From positions 1 to 49,398 of the forward strand of contig JAKFDL010000054.1 in NCBI GenBank assembly GCA_036676175.1: a DNA stretch of 49,398 bases, written 5' to 3'. The translations under genes and the position numbers were made by a program. The notes under the pieces are model-generated. The model did not search any database and was not told the origin of the DNA. It saw only the letters and a program-made list of their open reading frames with translations. Below are positions 7,762 to 16,791 of the stretch, one piece after another. This DNA is from Methylotenera_A sp036676175 (GTDB taxonomy: Bacteria > Pseudomonadota > Gammaproteobacteria > Burkholderiales > Methylophilaceae). Each line of letters starts with the position of its first letter. Position 1 is the first letter of the stretch.

Positions 7762-8862
7762 GTGAGTTTCCAGGCCAACTATTTTGACGGCATTAAGGCA
7801 AGCTATAAGCCAGTATTGGTGCGGGTTGCAGAACATGCCAAACAGATTTCTTTTGAAGTGGATGGCGAAGAACTAAGTTTCAATTTTGCTGATATAGAAG
7901 TGCAAGCTAAATTAGGTTCGTCCAAGCGGTTGATTGATTTGCCTAATGGAGGCAGGCTGGAAGCGGCCGACATCAGTGAGCTTGAGGCCGCTATGCCCTC
8001 CAGAAGCAGTGCATTTTGGCGTGGCTTGCATTATTTGGAAAATCACCTCGGCTGGGTATTTGTCGCCATGTTGCTAACCGTATTTGCAGGCTGGATGTTT
8101 TTGCAATTTGGGGTGCCAAAAATGGCCGAATATGTAGCTGACATAACGCCGCCCGGCATGGAAGTAAAAATCGGCGAGCAGGTATTGGCAGGGTTGGACA
8201 GCCAAGTGGGCTACTTTTCACCCAGCAAAATAGAGCGTAGTCGCAGGGCCAGCGTCATTGCTGAATTAAACAAGTTGTGTTCGTCATTAGCAGATTCTGC
8301 CTTGAAAACCTGCCCTCAATATCGCCTGGAATTTCGTGATGGTGGGACGATTGGCGCCAATGCATTCGCGTTGCCGGGCGGCATTATGGTCATGACAGAT
8401 CAACTGGTTACACTATCAAAAAACGATACTGAAGTGGTGGCTGTACTGGCACATGAGCTGGGCCATGTAAAGCAGCGTCATGCTTACAGGCAAAGCTTGC
8501 AGGGTGTGCTAGCAGGCTTGATTTTGGCAGCTGTCACCGGTGATGTGAGCTCGGTGGCGTCTGGCTTACCAGCGGCACTGATGCAAATGAAATACTCTCG
8601 TGCGCATGAAGTTGAAGCCGATGTGTTTGCACTCAATGCGATGCAAGCCGCGTGTCTGCCGCCCAGAGCCTTTGCTGATATTTTGCAGCGTTTGCAACAC
8701 CAAACCTTGGGTGATGAGGGTGGTAGCAAAACTAAAAAACCACCAACTAAAAATAAGCCAAAACCAGCCCGGTCAGACTCGGTATCGGAGTTGCTGGCTA
8801 CTCACCCTGATACGCAGGCACGTATTCAACCGTTTTTAGCCGCTAAACAAGATTGCAATTAA
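7762..8862 (+). CDS. Membrane-anchored M48-family zinc metalloprotease
   Basis: Zinc endopeptidase, 366 aa. The catalytic motif is His231-Glu-Leu-Gly-His235 (AHELGHVKQRH), and the third zinc ligand is probably Glu283 or Glu285 in RAHEVEADVFAL. One transmembrane helix lies at about residues 97-117 (WVFVAMLLTVFAGWMFLQFG) after a soluble N-terminal domain of about 95 residues, so the protease domain is probably periplasmic. A Lys/Pro-rich linker sits near residues 325-340. The start is GTG with little ribosome site, close behind the DUF898 gene, suggesting coupled expression. Related proteins act in envelope protein quality control; a direct role on the DUF898 partner is my inference. Confidence 0.9.
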   Translation: MSFQANYFDGIKASYKPVLVRVAEHAKQISFEVDGEELSFNFADIEVQAKLGSSKRLIDLPNGGRLEAADISELEAAMPSRSSAFWRGLHYLENHLGWVFVAMLLTVFAGWMFLQFGVPKMAEYVADITPPGMEVKIGEQVLAGLDSQVGYFSPSKIERSRRASVIAELNKLCSSLADSALKTCPQYRLEFRDGGTIGANAFALPGGIMVMTDQLVTLSKNDTEVVAVLAHELGHVKQRHAYRQSLQGVLAGLILAAVTGDVSSVASGLPAALMQMKYSRAHEVEADVFALNAMQAACLPPRAFADILQRLQHQTLGDEGGSKTKKPPTKNKPKPARSDSVSELLATHPDTQARIQPFLAAKQDCN

Positions 8863-8871
8863 ACGCGTTAA

Positions 8872-8906
8872 ATTTAGCCTGACTTGCTGACCAAGTCTTG
8901 CTAAAT
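8872..8906 (+). terminator. Long imperfect hairpin after the M48 gene
   Basis: ATTTAGC pairs with GCTAAAT (7 bp) and, inside a 2-base mismatch, GACTTG pairs with CAAGTC (6 bp) around a 5-base loop. It starts ten bases after the stop codon at 8862. There is no T run, so it may be an RNA-stabilising or Rho-related structure, or a DNA operator for the downstream pair. Confidence 0.4.
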
Positions 8907-8968
8907 AAGCACTTTTAAGCTAATCTCACGGCTTAGAAATATATAAAACTTATAAGGGAGATGCAGCA

Positions 8969-9064
8969 ATGAAAAATCCATTAGAATCAGTTGCCGGCAC
9001 GATTATTTCTGGGCTAATACTCACCGTGGTATTGGTGTTTTTTTTAAAAAACTTTTTAGCTTAG
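8969..9064 (+). CDS. Small single-span membrane peptide (31 aa)
   Basis: Short frame MKNPLESVAGTIISG... ending FLKNFLA. It has a polar start, one strong hydrophobic helix of about 17 residues and a Lys/Asn break near the C-terminus. A good ribosome site (AAGGGAG) lies eight bases before the ATG. The stop is ten bases before the next gene, whose own ribosome site (AGGGAG) begins at the stop codon. This tight packing suggests translation with the PuuD-like protein, perhaps as a small subunit. The family is not recognised. Confidence 0.7.
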   Translation: MKNPLESVAGTIISGLILTVVLVFFLKNFLA

Positions 9065-9074
9065 GGAGCGCAAC

Positions 9075-9569
9075 ATGGAAGCATTAATGCCGGGCATTGC
9101 ACGTTGGTTACATGTAATATTTGGAATCACTTGGATTGGGCTGCTTTACTATTTTAACTTGGTGCAAATGGCTGCACTTAAAGACGCAGGCGCAGATGGT
9201 ACAGCTGCTGGTATCACTAAACATGTGGCGCCGCGCGCACTGTTCTATTTCCGCTGGGCCGCTGTCGGTACATGGTTGGCAGGTGCATGGTTATTGGGTG
9301 CTGGCTTTGTCGATGCCTTCTTGTTGCGCAATGGCATGGAAGGTATTGGTATTGGCGCCTGGTTAGGTACCATTATGTTGATTAATGTGTGGCATTTTAT
9401 CTGGCCAAACCAAAAGAAAATTTTAGGTATGGTGCCTGCGACAGATGAAGTAAAAGCGAAAGCACGTCGCGTCGCCATGTTGGCATCGCGTACGAATATG
9501 ATGCTTTCAATCCCCATGTTATTTTTTATGGCAAACGGCTTAAGCCATCGCGCAGCGCTTGGCCTGTAG
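9075..9569 (+). CDS. PuuD/urate-oxidase N-terminal-like membrane protein
   Basis: 164-residue integral membrane protein with about four helices. It resembles the N-terminal membrane domain of PuuD-type urate hydroxylase (RWLHVIFGITWIGLLYYFN near the start, WHFIWPNQKKILG in the middle). Full PuuD proteins carry a further membrane region and a C-terminal cytochrome c domain; both are absent. Conserved His residues in helices (His13 and the WHF His) could bind haem. No purine-degradation genes are nearby, so urate oxidation is unlikely to be its role. It is preceded by a 31-residue membrane peptide and followed by a strong terminator, so the pair forms its own small unit. Confidence 0.8.
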   Translation: MEALMPGIARWLHVIFGITWIGLLYYFNLVQMAALKDAGADGTAAGITKHVAPRALFYFRWAAVGTWLAGAWLLGAGFVDAFLLRNGMEGIGIGAWLGTIMLINVWHFIWPNQKKILGMVPATDEVKAKARRVAMLASRTNMMLSIPMLFFMANGLSHRAALGL

Positions 9570-9585
9570 GGTCAGTTAGGGCTTC

Positions 9586-9617
9586 AACGGCGGCCTTAGC
9601 CGCCGTTTTGCTTTTTT
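9586..9617 (+). terminator. Strong intrinsic terminator before argD
   Basis: AACGGCGGC pairs perfectly with GCCGCCGTT around a CTTA loop, then TTGCTTTTTT. It closes the PuuD-like unit. It ends only about 15 bases before the argD ATG, so argD transcription must either start within it or read through it. Confidence 0.9.
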
Positions 9618-9632
9618 AAGTTAGAGTAAATT

Positions 9633-10814
9633 ATGTCGCATTTAATGAATACATATAGTCGTCAACCTATAACCTTCACCCATGGTGAGGGCGTTTGGCT
9701 ATGGGCCACTAATGGCGAAAAATATCTGGATGCACTGTCTGGCGTAGCGGTAAATAGTCTTGGACATGCGCATCCGGTTCTGGTTAAAGCCATTCAGGAC
9801 CAAGTCGCAAAAATGATCCATATCTCCAATATTTATCATATTGCCGAGCAGGAAGCACTGGCGAATAAATTGGCTGAAATTTCAGGCATGGATAAAGTGT
9901 TTTTTTGCAACTCTGGCTGTGAGGCGAATGAGGCCGCTATTAAGTTAGCAAGACTGTATGCGCACAATAAAGGCATAGAAAATCCTGAAATTATTGTCAT
10001 GGAGCGTAGTTTTCATGGTCGTACCATGGCCACGCTTTCGGCAACAGGCAATCGTAAAGCACAAGCTGGCTTTGAGCCGCTCGTGAGTGGGTTTGTGCGG
10101 GTGCCGTTTGATGATGTGGAGGCTGTCAAAGCCATTGCCAGTCGCAAAAATAATGTGGTGGCGATTTTGGTTGAACCGGTGCAGGGGGAAGGTGGAATTC
10201 ATATTCCAGCGGATATGGCAGCGTATATGCAAGGGTTGCGCAAAGTGTGCGACGACAATGGCTGGCTGCTCATGCTGGACGAAGTGCAATGTGGCATTGG
10301 TCGCACTGGCACCTGGTTTGCATTTCAGCATTCAGGCATATTGCCTGATGTGATGACCTTGGCTAAGGGTTTAGGCTCTGGCGTGCCGATTGGCGCATGC
10401 TTGGCGCGTGGTGTGGCGGCAGAAACTTTTGTACCTGGTAAACATGGCTCTACGTTTGGTGGAAATCCACTGGCGGCAACGGCAGGGTTAACAACGCTGA
10501 ATGTAATTGCGGATGAAAAATTGCGTGAAAACGCGCAGAAGATGGGTGATTTGATTCACCAGGAAATAAAAGCTGCTTTAAAAGATATCCCCAGTGTGAA
10601 GGTGGTACGTAACGCTGGCTTGATGGTGGGTATAGAGCTGGACAGACCATGTAGTGAGTTGGTGAAAATGGCACTTGAGGATAAATTGTTAATTAACGTG
10701 ACTGCAGAAAAAGTAGTGCGTTTATTGCCGCCGTTAGTAATTAATGAAGCTGAAGTGAGAGAGCTTGTTACACGCTTATCCAAGCTAATCAGGCAGTTTT
10801 TGAATGCAAAATGA
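9633..10814 (+). CDS. argD: Acetylornithine aminotransferase
   Basis: PLP-dependent class III aminotransferase that makes N-acetylornithine from N-acetylglutamate semialdehyde in arginine synthesis. Length 393 aa is standard. Visible motifs are the phosphate-binding NSGCEANEAAIKLAR, the PLP-contacting LDEVQCGIGRTG and the Schiff-base Lys245 (TLAKGLGSG). The stop overlaps the argF start by four bases (ATGA), so argD-argF are translationally coupled, followed by argG. ArgD often also serves as the succinyl-diaminopimelate aminotransferase in lysine synthesis; that is family knowledge, not visible here. Confidence 0.95.
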   Translation: MSHLMNTYSRQPITFTHGEGVWLWATNGEKYLDALSGVAVNSLGHAHPVLVKAIQDQVAKMIHISNIYHIAEQEALANKLAEISGMDKVFFCNSGCEANEAAIKLARLYAHNKGIENPEIIVMERSFHGRTMATLSATGNRKAQAGFEPLVSGFVRVPFDDVEAVKAIASRKNNVVAILVEPVQGEGGIHIPADMAAYMQGLRKVCDDNGWLLMLDEVQCGIGRTGTWFAFQHSGILPDVMTLAKGLGSGVPIGACLARGVAAETFVPGKHGSTFGGNPLAATAGLTTLNVIADEKLRENAQKMGDLIHQEIKAALKDIPSVKVVRNAGLMVGIELDRPCSELVKMALEDKLLINVTAEKVVRLLPPLVINEAEVRELVTRLSKLIRQFLNAK

Positions 10815-11734
10815 TTAAACACTTTTTACAGTTTAACGATTTAGACACTGGTGAGTTAAACCATATTTTTGCGCGTACGCAATGGATTAAAGCGCAATTT
10901 AAGGCCTATCAGCAGTACTGGCCACTACAGGATCGCACATTGGTGATGATTTTTGAAAAGGCCAGCACGCGTACGCGCTTATCATTTGAGGCGGGAATGC
11001 AGCAGTTGGGCGGTAGCGCGATCTACTTGAATACGCGCGATTCGCAGCTAGGCCGCGGTGAGCCAGTGGAAGATGCAGCACAAGTGATTTCACGCATGAG
11101 CGATTTGGTGATGATCCGCACTTTTGAGCAAGATATCATTGAGCGCTTTGCCGCAAATTCACGCGTACCGGTGATTAATGGGCTGACTAACGAGTACCAT
11201 CCTTGCCAGATTTTGGCAGATATTTTTACCTTTATTGAACACAGAGGTGGCGATATCAGCAGCATTCAAGGCAAAACGGTGGCCTGGATAGGCGACAGCA
11301 ATAATGTCTGCAATACGTGGTTGCAAGCCGCAGAGCTGCTAGATTTTAACGTGCACGTTTCTACGCCGCCAGGTTATGAGGTGGAGCCAGAACGCGCTAA
11401 TTTATACGGCAATAGTCATTTTGAAACCTTTGATGACCCGATGGAGGCTGCTAAAGGCGCAGACTTGGTGACCACTGACGTGTGGACTAGCATGGGCTTT
11501 GAAGCAGAGAATGAAGAGCGTAAACGTGACTTCGCTGATTGGCAAGTTGACGCAGACATGATGAAAGTAGCCAACAAAGATGCGCTGTTTATGCATTGCT
11601 TACCCGCGCACCGAGGCGAAGAAGTGGCAGCAGAAGTGATTGATGGCAAGCAGTCTGTGGTGTGGGATGAAGCTGAGAACCGCCTACATGTGCAAAAAGC
11701 GCTGATGGAATATTTGTTGCTAGGTAAGATTTAA
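10811..11734 (+). CDS. argF: Ornithine carbamoyltransferase
   Basis: Cytosolic enzyme joining carbamoyl phosphate and ornithine to give citrulline. Length 307 aa is normal. The carbamoyl-phosphate loop Ser52-Thr-Arg-Thr-Arg56, the HPCQ motif at 130-133 and the ornithine-binding HCLP at 262-265 are all present. It overlaps argD by four bases and is followed by argG 29 bases later, forming an arginine operon. Confidence 0.97.
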   Translation: MIKHFLQFNDLDTGELNHIFARTQWIKAQFKAYQQYWPLQDRTLVMIFEKASTRTRLSFEAGMQQLGGSAIYLNTRDSQLGRGEPVEDAAQVISRMSDLVMIRTFEQDIIERFAANSRVPVINGLTNEYHPCQILADIFTFIEHRGGDISSIQGKTVAWIGDSNNVCNTWLQAAELLDFNVHVSTPPGYEVEPERANLYGNSHFETFDDPMEAAKGADLVTTDVWTSMGFEAENEERKRDFADWQVDADMMKVANKDALFMHCLPAHRGEEVAAEVIDGKQSVVWDEAENRLHVQKALMEYLLLGKI

Positions 11735-11763
11735 GATAAAAGTTTAGGTTTAGGTAAAGTTAA

Positions 11764-12999
11764 ATGAGTACAAAAATTAAAAACGTAAAAAAAGTGGTGT
11801 TAGCCTATTCTGGCGGATTAGATACTTCCGTGATTTTAAAATGGCTCCAAGATGAATACCAATGCGAAGTGGTGACCTTTACTGCCGATTTAGGGCAAGG
11901 TGAAGAGTTGGAGCCTGCGCGGAGTAAAGCAAAAGCGGCGGGTGTAAAAGAAATTTATATTGACGATTTGCGCGAAGAATTTGTGCGTGATTTCGTATTC
12001 CCCATGTTTCGCGCCAACACAGTATATGAAGGCGAGTATTTATTAGGCACTTCCATTGCGCGGCCGTTAATCGCCAAACGTTTGATTGAAATTGCTAATG
12101 AAACTAAAGCAGATGCCATTTCACACGGCGCAACAGGTAAAGGTAACGACCAGGTACGTTTCGAGTTAGGTGCTTACGCACTAAACCCGAATATCCAAAT
12201 TATTGCGCCATGGCGCGAGTGGGATTTGCTCAGCCGTGAAAAACTCATGGCCTATGCTGAAAAAAATAATATTCCTGTAGAAATGAAGCATAAACAAGGC
12301 GGTAGCCCGTATAGCATGGATGCCAATTTGTTGCATATTTCTTACGAGGGCCGTCATCTTGAAAATCCCGCCGCAGAGGCCGAAGATAGCATGTGGCGCT
12401 GGACAGTAAGTCCTGAAAGTGCTCCTGACGCTGCTGAATATTTGGATATCGAATATGTGAATGGCGACCCTGTCAGTTTGAATGGTGAGGCGATGAAGCC
12501 ACATGATCTATTAGCACATTTGAATAAAATTGGTGGCAAACATGGCATTGGCAGGCTGGACTTGGTAGAGAATCGTTACGTGGGCATGAAATCCCGCGGT
12601 TGCTACGAAACTCCAGGTGGCACCATCATGCTCAAAGCACATCGGGCGATTGAATCTATAACACTAGACCGCGAAGTGGCACACTTAAAAGATGATTTGA
12701 TGCCGCGCTACGCCAGCATGATTTACAACGGTTATTGGTGGAGCCCTGAAAGATTGGCCTTGCAAACTCTCATCGACCACACACAAAAATCGGTGAATGG
12801 CTGGGTACGCCTAAAACTATATAAAGGCAACGTGATTGTGGCTGGGCGCGATAGTAAAACTGACTCATTGTTTGATTCTAGTATTGCAACATTTGAAGAT
12901 GATGCGGGTGCGTATGACCAGCGCGATGCCGGTGGCTTTATTAAGCTCAATGCTTTGCGGATGCGCATTGCGGCGAACTTGAAGAATCGGAAAAAGTAA
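11764..12999 (+). CDS. argG: Argininosuccinate synthase
   Basis: ATP-dependent ligase joining citrulline and aspartate, the step before ArgH. Length 411 aa is typical of the type I enzyme. The ATP pyrophosphatase loop AYSGGLDTSVILKWL is at residues 14-28, and SHGATGKGNDQVRFE and the citrulline-binding YSMDANLLHISYEG region are intact. It is third in the argD-argF-argG run. argH is not in the window. The stop is eight bases before the cimA start, so arginine and branched-chain genes may be co-transcribed. Confidence 0.97.
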   Translation: MSTKIKNVKKVVLAYSGGLDTSVILKWLQDEYQCEVVTFTADLGQGEELEPARSKAKAAGVKEIYIDDLREEFVRDFVFPMFRANTVYEGEYLLGTSIARPLIAKRLIEIANETKADAISHGATGKGNDQVRFELGAYALNPNIQIIAPWREWDLLSREKLMAYAEKNNIPVEMKHKQGGSPYSMDANLLHISYEGRHLENPAAEAEDSMWRWTVSPESAPDAAEYLDIEYVNGDPVSLNGEAMKPHDLLAHLNKIGGKHGIGRLDLVENRYVGMKSRGCYETPGGTIMLKAHRAIESITLDREVAHLKDDLMPRYASMIYNGYWWSPERLALQTLIDHTQKSVNGWVRLKLYKGNVIVAGRDSKTDSLFDSSIATFEDDAGAYDQRDAGGFIKLNALRMRIAANLKNRKK

Positions 13000-13007
13000 T
13001 TTTTGTA

Positions 13008-14624
13008 ATGATGAAACAAGTAATTGCCTATGATTCAACACTCAGAGACGGCGCGCAGGCACAGGGCGTTTCGTTTACGGTAGAAGATAAACTTAAAATC
13101 GTGCAGCGTCTGGACGAGTTGGGCATCGGCTACATAGAAGCGGGTAACCCTGGCTCTAACCCGAAAGATCTAGAATTTTTTGAGCAGGTGAGCGCGCTTA
13201 AATTGAAGCAAGCAAAAATCATTGCATTTGGCAGTACGCGCAAAGTTGGTATTGCCGCAACTGAAGACCGAAATTTGCAATCGTTATTGAGTGCCAACAC
13301 CGCCGCAGTGGCGATTTTCGGCAAAAGTTGGGATTATCAAGTCACTGATATTTTGCGTACCACTTTGCAAGAAAACCTGGACATGATTGCCGACACGATT
13401 GGCTTCCTAAAAAAACAGGGTAAAGAAGTGGTGTTTGACGCTGAACATTTTTTCGATGGTTATAAAGCTAACCCAGAATATGCCATGCAAACTTTACAGG
13501 CTGCTGTCGAAGCAGGTGCTGATGTGGTGTGTTTATGCGACACCAACGGTGGTACTTTTCCTGATGAAGTTTCTGTCATTACTAAAAATGTAGCGAAGAA
13601 TTTCAAAGTGCAGGTAGGCATTCATTGCCACAATGATTGTGAAATGGCGGTGGCAAACTCTATCGCAGCAGTCCAAGCGGGGGCAACGCAGGTACAAGGC
13701 ACGATAAACGGCATAGGTGAGCGTTGCGGCAATGCCAATTTATGCTCCATCATCCCTAATTTACAGCTTAAATTAGGCATTAACTGTATTCCGCCGGACA
13801 ACATGGCAGCGCTAACGTCTGCAGCACGTTTTGTCAGTGAAATTGCTAATATGACTTTTAACGACAAGGCGCCATATGTGGGTAACGATGCCTTTTCACA
13901 CAAGGGTGGTATGCATATCGACGCGGTGAGCAAAAACCCGATTTCATATGAACACGTTAACCCGGAAAAAATTGGAAATGTGCGGCATATCTTGGTATCT
14001 GAGGTAGCAGGGCGTAGTGCCTTGCTGAGCAAAATTAACGCTGTGGATTCAAGTTTAAATAAAGATTCTGCAGACACGAAACGTATTTTGGAGCATCTCA
14101 AATTTTTGGAGCATGAAGGTTACCAGTTTGAGAGTGCAGAAAGTTCGTTTGAGCTGATGGTGCAAAGGCAGTTAGGTAAACTTAACCCGTTCTTTACGCT
14201 CAAAGAATACAAAGTGACTACGTATTCGCCAGCCACAGATGGCGTGAATTCGACAGCCACGATTAGAATTGCAGTTGGCGAGCAGCAAGAAACGACCATC
14301 GCTGAAGGCGACGGTCCGGTTAACGCGTTAGATAAAGCGGTGCGCAAAGCGCTTGAACGCTTTTATCCAGCCATTAACGAGGTTAAGTTGATTGATTATA
14401 AAGTGCGCGTGTTGGATTCTGATCAAGCAACGGCGGCTAAAGTACGTGTGCTCATAGAGTCTGCGGACCTGCATACAACCTGGACAACGATAGGGGTATC
14501 GACCGATATCATTGATGCGTCGTGGTATGCCATGCTGGATGCGATTGAATACAAACTGATGCGTGATGCCCAAATGCTAGAAATTAAAACGTTGGGTGCC
14601 AACACACGTGCATCGCAAGCTTAA
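13008..14624 (+). CDS. cimA: (R)-citramalate synthase
   Basis: Condenses pyruvate and acetyl-CoA to citramalate, the threonine-independent entry to isoleucine. 538 aa. The N-terminal TIM barrel (about 4-275) has the DSTLRDGAQAQG catalytic start, the metal-binding HCHND motif and GIGERCGNANLCSII. The C-terminal regulatory domain (about 390-520) is the LeuA-dimer fold that binds feedback inhibitor. The start YDSTLRDGAQ and the overall length fit CimA better than LeuA. It directly precedes leuC-leuD-leuB, whose products can also process citramalate, which supports the assignment. Met1 or Met2 may be the start. Confidence 0.9.
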   Translation: MMKQVIAYDSTLRDGAQAQGVSFTVEDKLKIVQRLDELGIGYIEAGNPGSNPKDLEFFEQVSALKLKQAKIIAFGSTRKVGIAATEDRNLQSLLSANTAAVAIFGKSWDYQVTDILRTTLQENLDMIADTIGFLKKQGKEVVFDAEHFFDGYKANPEYAMQTLQAAVEAGADVVCLCDTNGGTFPDEVSVITKNVAKNFKVQVGIHCHNDCEMAVANSIAAVQAGATQVQGTINGIGERCGNANLCSIIPNLQLKLGINCIPPDNMAALTSAARFVSEIANMTFNDKAPYVGNDAFSHKGGMHIDAVSKNPISYEHVNPEKIGNVRHILVSEVAGRSALLSKINAVDSSLNKDSADTKRILEHLKFLEHEGYQFESAESSFELMVQRQLGKLNPFFTLKEYKVTTYSPATDGVNSTATIRIAVGEQQETTIAEGDGPVNALDKAVRKALERFYPAINEVKLIDYKVRVLDSDQATAAKVRVLIESADLHTTWTTIGVSTDIIDASWYAMLDAIEYKLMRDAQMLEIKTLGANTRASQA

Positions 14625-14646
14625 GAATTATTGAAGGAGTAATACC

Positions 14647-16068
14647 ATGTTAGGAAAATCGGTGACTGGAAAAACACTTTACGATAAATTGTGGGAAACG
14701 CATTTAGTGCGCGAAGATGCGGATGGCACTTGCCTCATCTACATTGACCGTCACTTAGTACATGAAGTGACCAGCCCACAAGCCTTTGAAGGCTTGCGCA
14801 TCGCAGGCCGTAAACCATGGCGCAATAGCAGTATCGTGGCCAACCCTGACCACAATACCCCGACCAAAGATTGGGATAAAGGCATTGAAGATCCGATTTC
14901 TAGGTTGCAGGTTGAAACGCTGGATAACAATATTAAAGACTTTGGTGCGTTAGTTTACTTTCCGTTCAAGCATGCGAATCAAGGCATTATCCACGTGATT
15001 GGGCCAGAGCAGGGTACGACTTTGCCAGGCATGACCGTAGTCTGTGGCGATAGCCACACCTCGACGCATGGTGCGTTCGGCGCATTGGCACATGGTATCG
15101 GTACCTCTGAAGTTGAGCACGTATTAGCCACACAAACCTTAATCGCTAAAAAATCCAAACGTATGCTGGTGGATGTTAGCGGCAAATTAGGTGCTGGCGT
15201 TACTGCAAAAGATGTGGCATTGGCTGTGATTGGCAAAATCGGTACCGCAGGCGGTAACGGTTACGCCATTGAGTTTGGTGGCGAAGTGATTCGCGCACTT
15301 TCAATGGAAGGCCGCATGACAATTTGTAATATGGCGATTGAAGCGGGCGCGCGCGCCGGTATTATCGCGCCAGATGAAAAAACAGCCGCGTACCTTAAAG
15401 GCCGTTTGCATGCACCTAAAGTCGCAGATTGGGATAAAGCGGTCGCTTATTGGAATACACTAAAAACGGATGACGACGCACAATTCGACACAGTGGTGAC
15501 ATTAAACGGTGCAGACATCGAGCCGCAGGTGACCTGGGGCACCTCGCCTGAGCAAGTGTTGCCGATTGGTGGGCGCGTGCCTGACCCAGCTATGGAAATG
15601 GATGCTACTAAGCGTACCAGTATTGAAAACGCTCTGAAATACATGGGCTTGAGTGCGAACACGGCATTAGAAGATATTAAATTAGACAAAATTTTTATTG
15701 GCTCTTGCACTAACTCGCGCATTGAAGATTTGCGCGCGGCAGCGGTTGTGGCTAAAGGTAAAAAAGTCGCTGATAGTATCTCACTGGCCTTGGTGGTGCC
15801 AGGTTCTGGCATGGTCAAGCGCCAGGCGGAAGAGGAAGGGCTAGATAAAATTTTTATTGATGCAGGTTTTGAGTGGCGTGAGCCAGGCTGCAGCATGTGT
15901 TTGGCGATGAACGCGGATCGATTAAGCCCAGGCGAGCGTTGCGCATCTACCTCTAACCGCAACTTTGAAGGTCGCCAAGGCCAGGGTGGACGGACGCATC
16001 TTGTCAGCCCAGCCATGGCTGTTGCCGCCGCCATTGCAGGTCACTTTGTAGATGTGCGCACTATTTAA
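14647..16068 (+). CDS. leuC: 3-isopropylmalate dehydratase, large subunit
   Basis: Aconitase-family [4Fe-4S] enzyme that, with LeuD, isomerises 2- to 3-isopropylmalate and also handles citramalate in the CimA route. Length 473 aa is typical. Cluster ligands are Cys354 (GSCTNSR), Cys415 and Cys418 (EPGCSMC). The start has a good ribosome site (GAAGGAG). The gene lies 22 bases after cimA and 54 bases before leuD. Confidence 0.97.
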   Translation: MLGKSVTGKTLYDKLWETHLVREDADGTCLIYIDRHLVHEVTSPQAFEGLRIAGRKPWRNSSIVANPDHNTPTKDWDKGIEDPISRLQVETLDNNIKDFGALVYFPFKHANQGIIHVIGPEQGTTLPGMTVVCGDSHTSTHGAFGALAHGIGTSEVEHVLATQTLIAKKSKRMLVDVSGKLGAGVTAKDVALAVIGKIGTAGGNGYAIEFGGEVIRALSMEGRMTICNMAIEAGARAGIIAPDEKTAAYLKGRLHAPKVADWDKAVAYWNTLKTDDDAQFDTVVTLNGADIEPQVTWGTSPEQVLPIGGRVPDPAMEMDATKRTSIENALKYMGLSANTALEDIKLDKIFIGSCTNSRIEDLRAAAVVAKGKKVADSISLALVVPGSGMVKRQAEEEGLDKIFIDAGFEWREPGCSMCLAMNADRLSPGERCASTSNRNFEGRQGQGGRTHLVSPAMAVAAAIAGHFVDVRTI

Positions 16069-16122
16069 CGTTTAATCCAGTAGAACTTAAAGAAAATTTA
16101 GAAGTATATTTTAGGAAGCATC

Positions 16123-16761
16123 ATGAAAGCATTTACCCAATTAAATGGCTTGGCTTGCCCGATAGACCGCGCCAACATTGACACTGACGCAATTATCCCA
16201 AAACAGTTTTTAAAGTCGATTAAACGCTCAGGATTTGGTCCCTATTTGTTTGATGAGTGGCGCTATACCGACCATGGCGAACCTGGCATGGATTGCAGCA
16301 CACGGCCTTTGAACAAAGATTTCGTGCTCAATCAAGCACGTTACCAAGGTGCGCAAATTATGCTGGCGCGTGAAAATTTTGGTTGTGGTAGCAGCCGTGA
16401 GCATGCGCCGTGGGCAATTGAGGACTATGGCTTTCGTGTGATTATTGCACCTAGCTATGCCGATATTTTCTTTGGAAATTGCTACAAAAACGGCATGTTG
16501 CCGATTGTGGCAGATGAAGCGATGGTAGATAAGTTGTTTAAAGAGTGTGAAGCCAATGTTGGCTATCGCTTGAATGTCGACTTGCCTTCACAAACCGTCA
16601 CTTTGCCGTCTGGAGAGTCTTTTGGTTTTGAAATCAACGCTACCTCCAAGCACAATTTGCTTAATGGCTTAGATGAAATTGGCTTAACTCTGCTGCATGC
16701 AGATGAGATTAAGGTGTTTGAAGAAAAACATAAAGCGACACAGCCTTGGTTGTTTGCTTAA
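16123..16761 (+). CDS. leuD: 3-isopropylmalate dehydratase, small subunit
   Basis: Swivelling-domain subunit that completes the active site of LeuC. Length 212 aa is typical. Family signatures are DTDAIIPKQFLKSIKRSGFG near the N-terminus and NFGCGSSREHAPWAI in the middle. An AGGAAG ribosome site precedes the ATG. It is followed 30 bases later by leuB. Confidence 0.97.
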   Translation: MKAFTQLNGLACPIDRANIDTDAIIPKQFLKSIKRSGFGPYLFDEWRYTDHGEPGMDCSTRPLNKDFVLNQARYQGAQIMLARENFGCGSSREHAPWAIEDYGFRVIIAPSYADIFFGNCYKNGMLPIVADEAMVDKLFKECEANVGYRLNVDLPSQTVTLPSGESFGFEINATSKHNLLNGLDEIGLTLLHADEIKVFEEKHKATQPWLFA

Positions 16762-16791
16762 CAAATATCACAAAAATATAAGGAAAATTGA

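Noticed and set aside
9075..9569. Full urate hydroxylase PuuD
   Set aside because: Only the N-terminal membrane domain is present, without the cytochrome c part or purine-degradation neighbours.
13622..14101. 159-codon minus-strand frame in cimA
   Set aside because: Shadow of a well-conserved gene; no supporting motifs.
15447..16034. 195-codon minus-strand frame in leuC
   Set aside because: Antisense to leuC, whose iron-sulfur motifs fix the coding strand.
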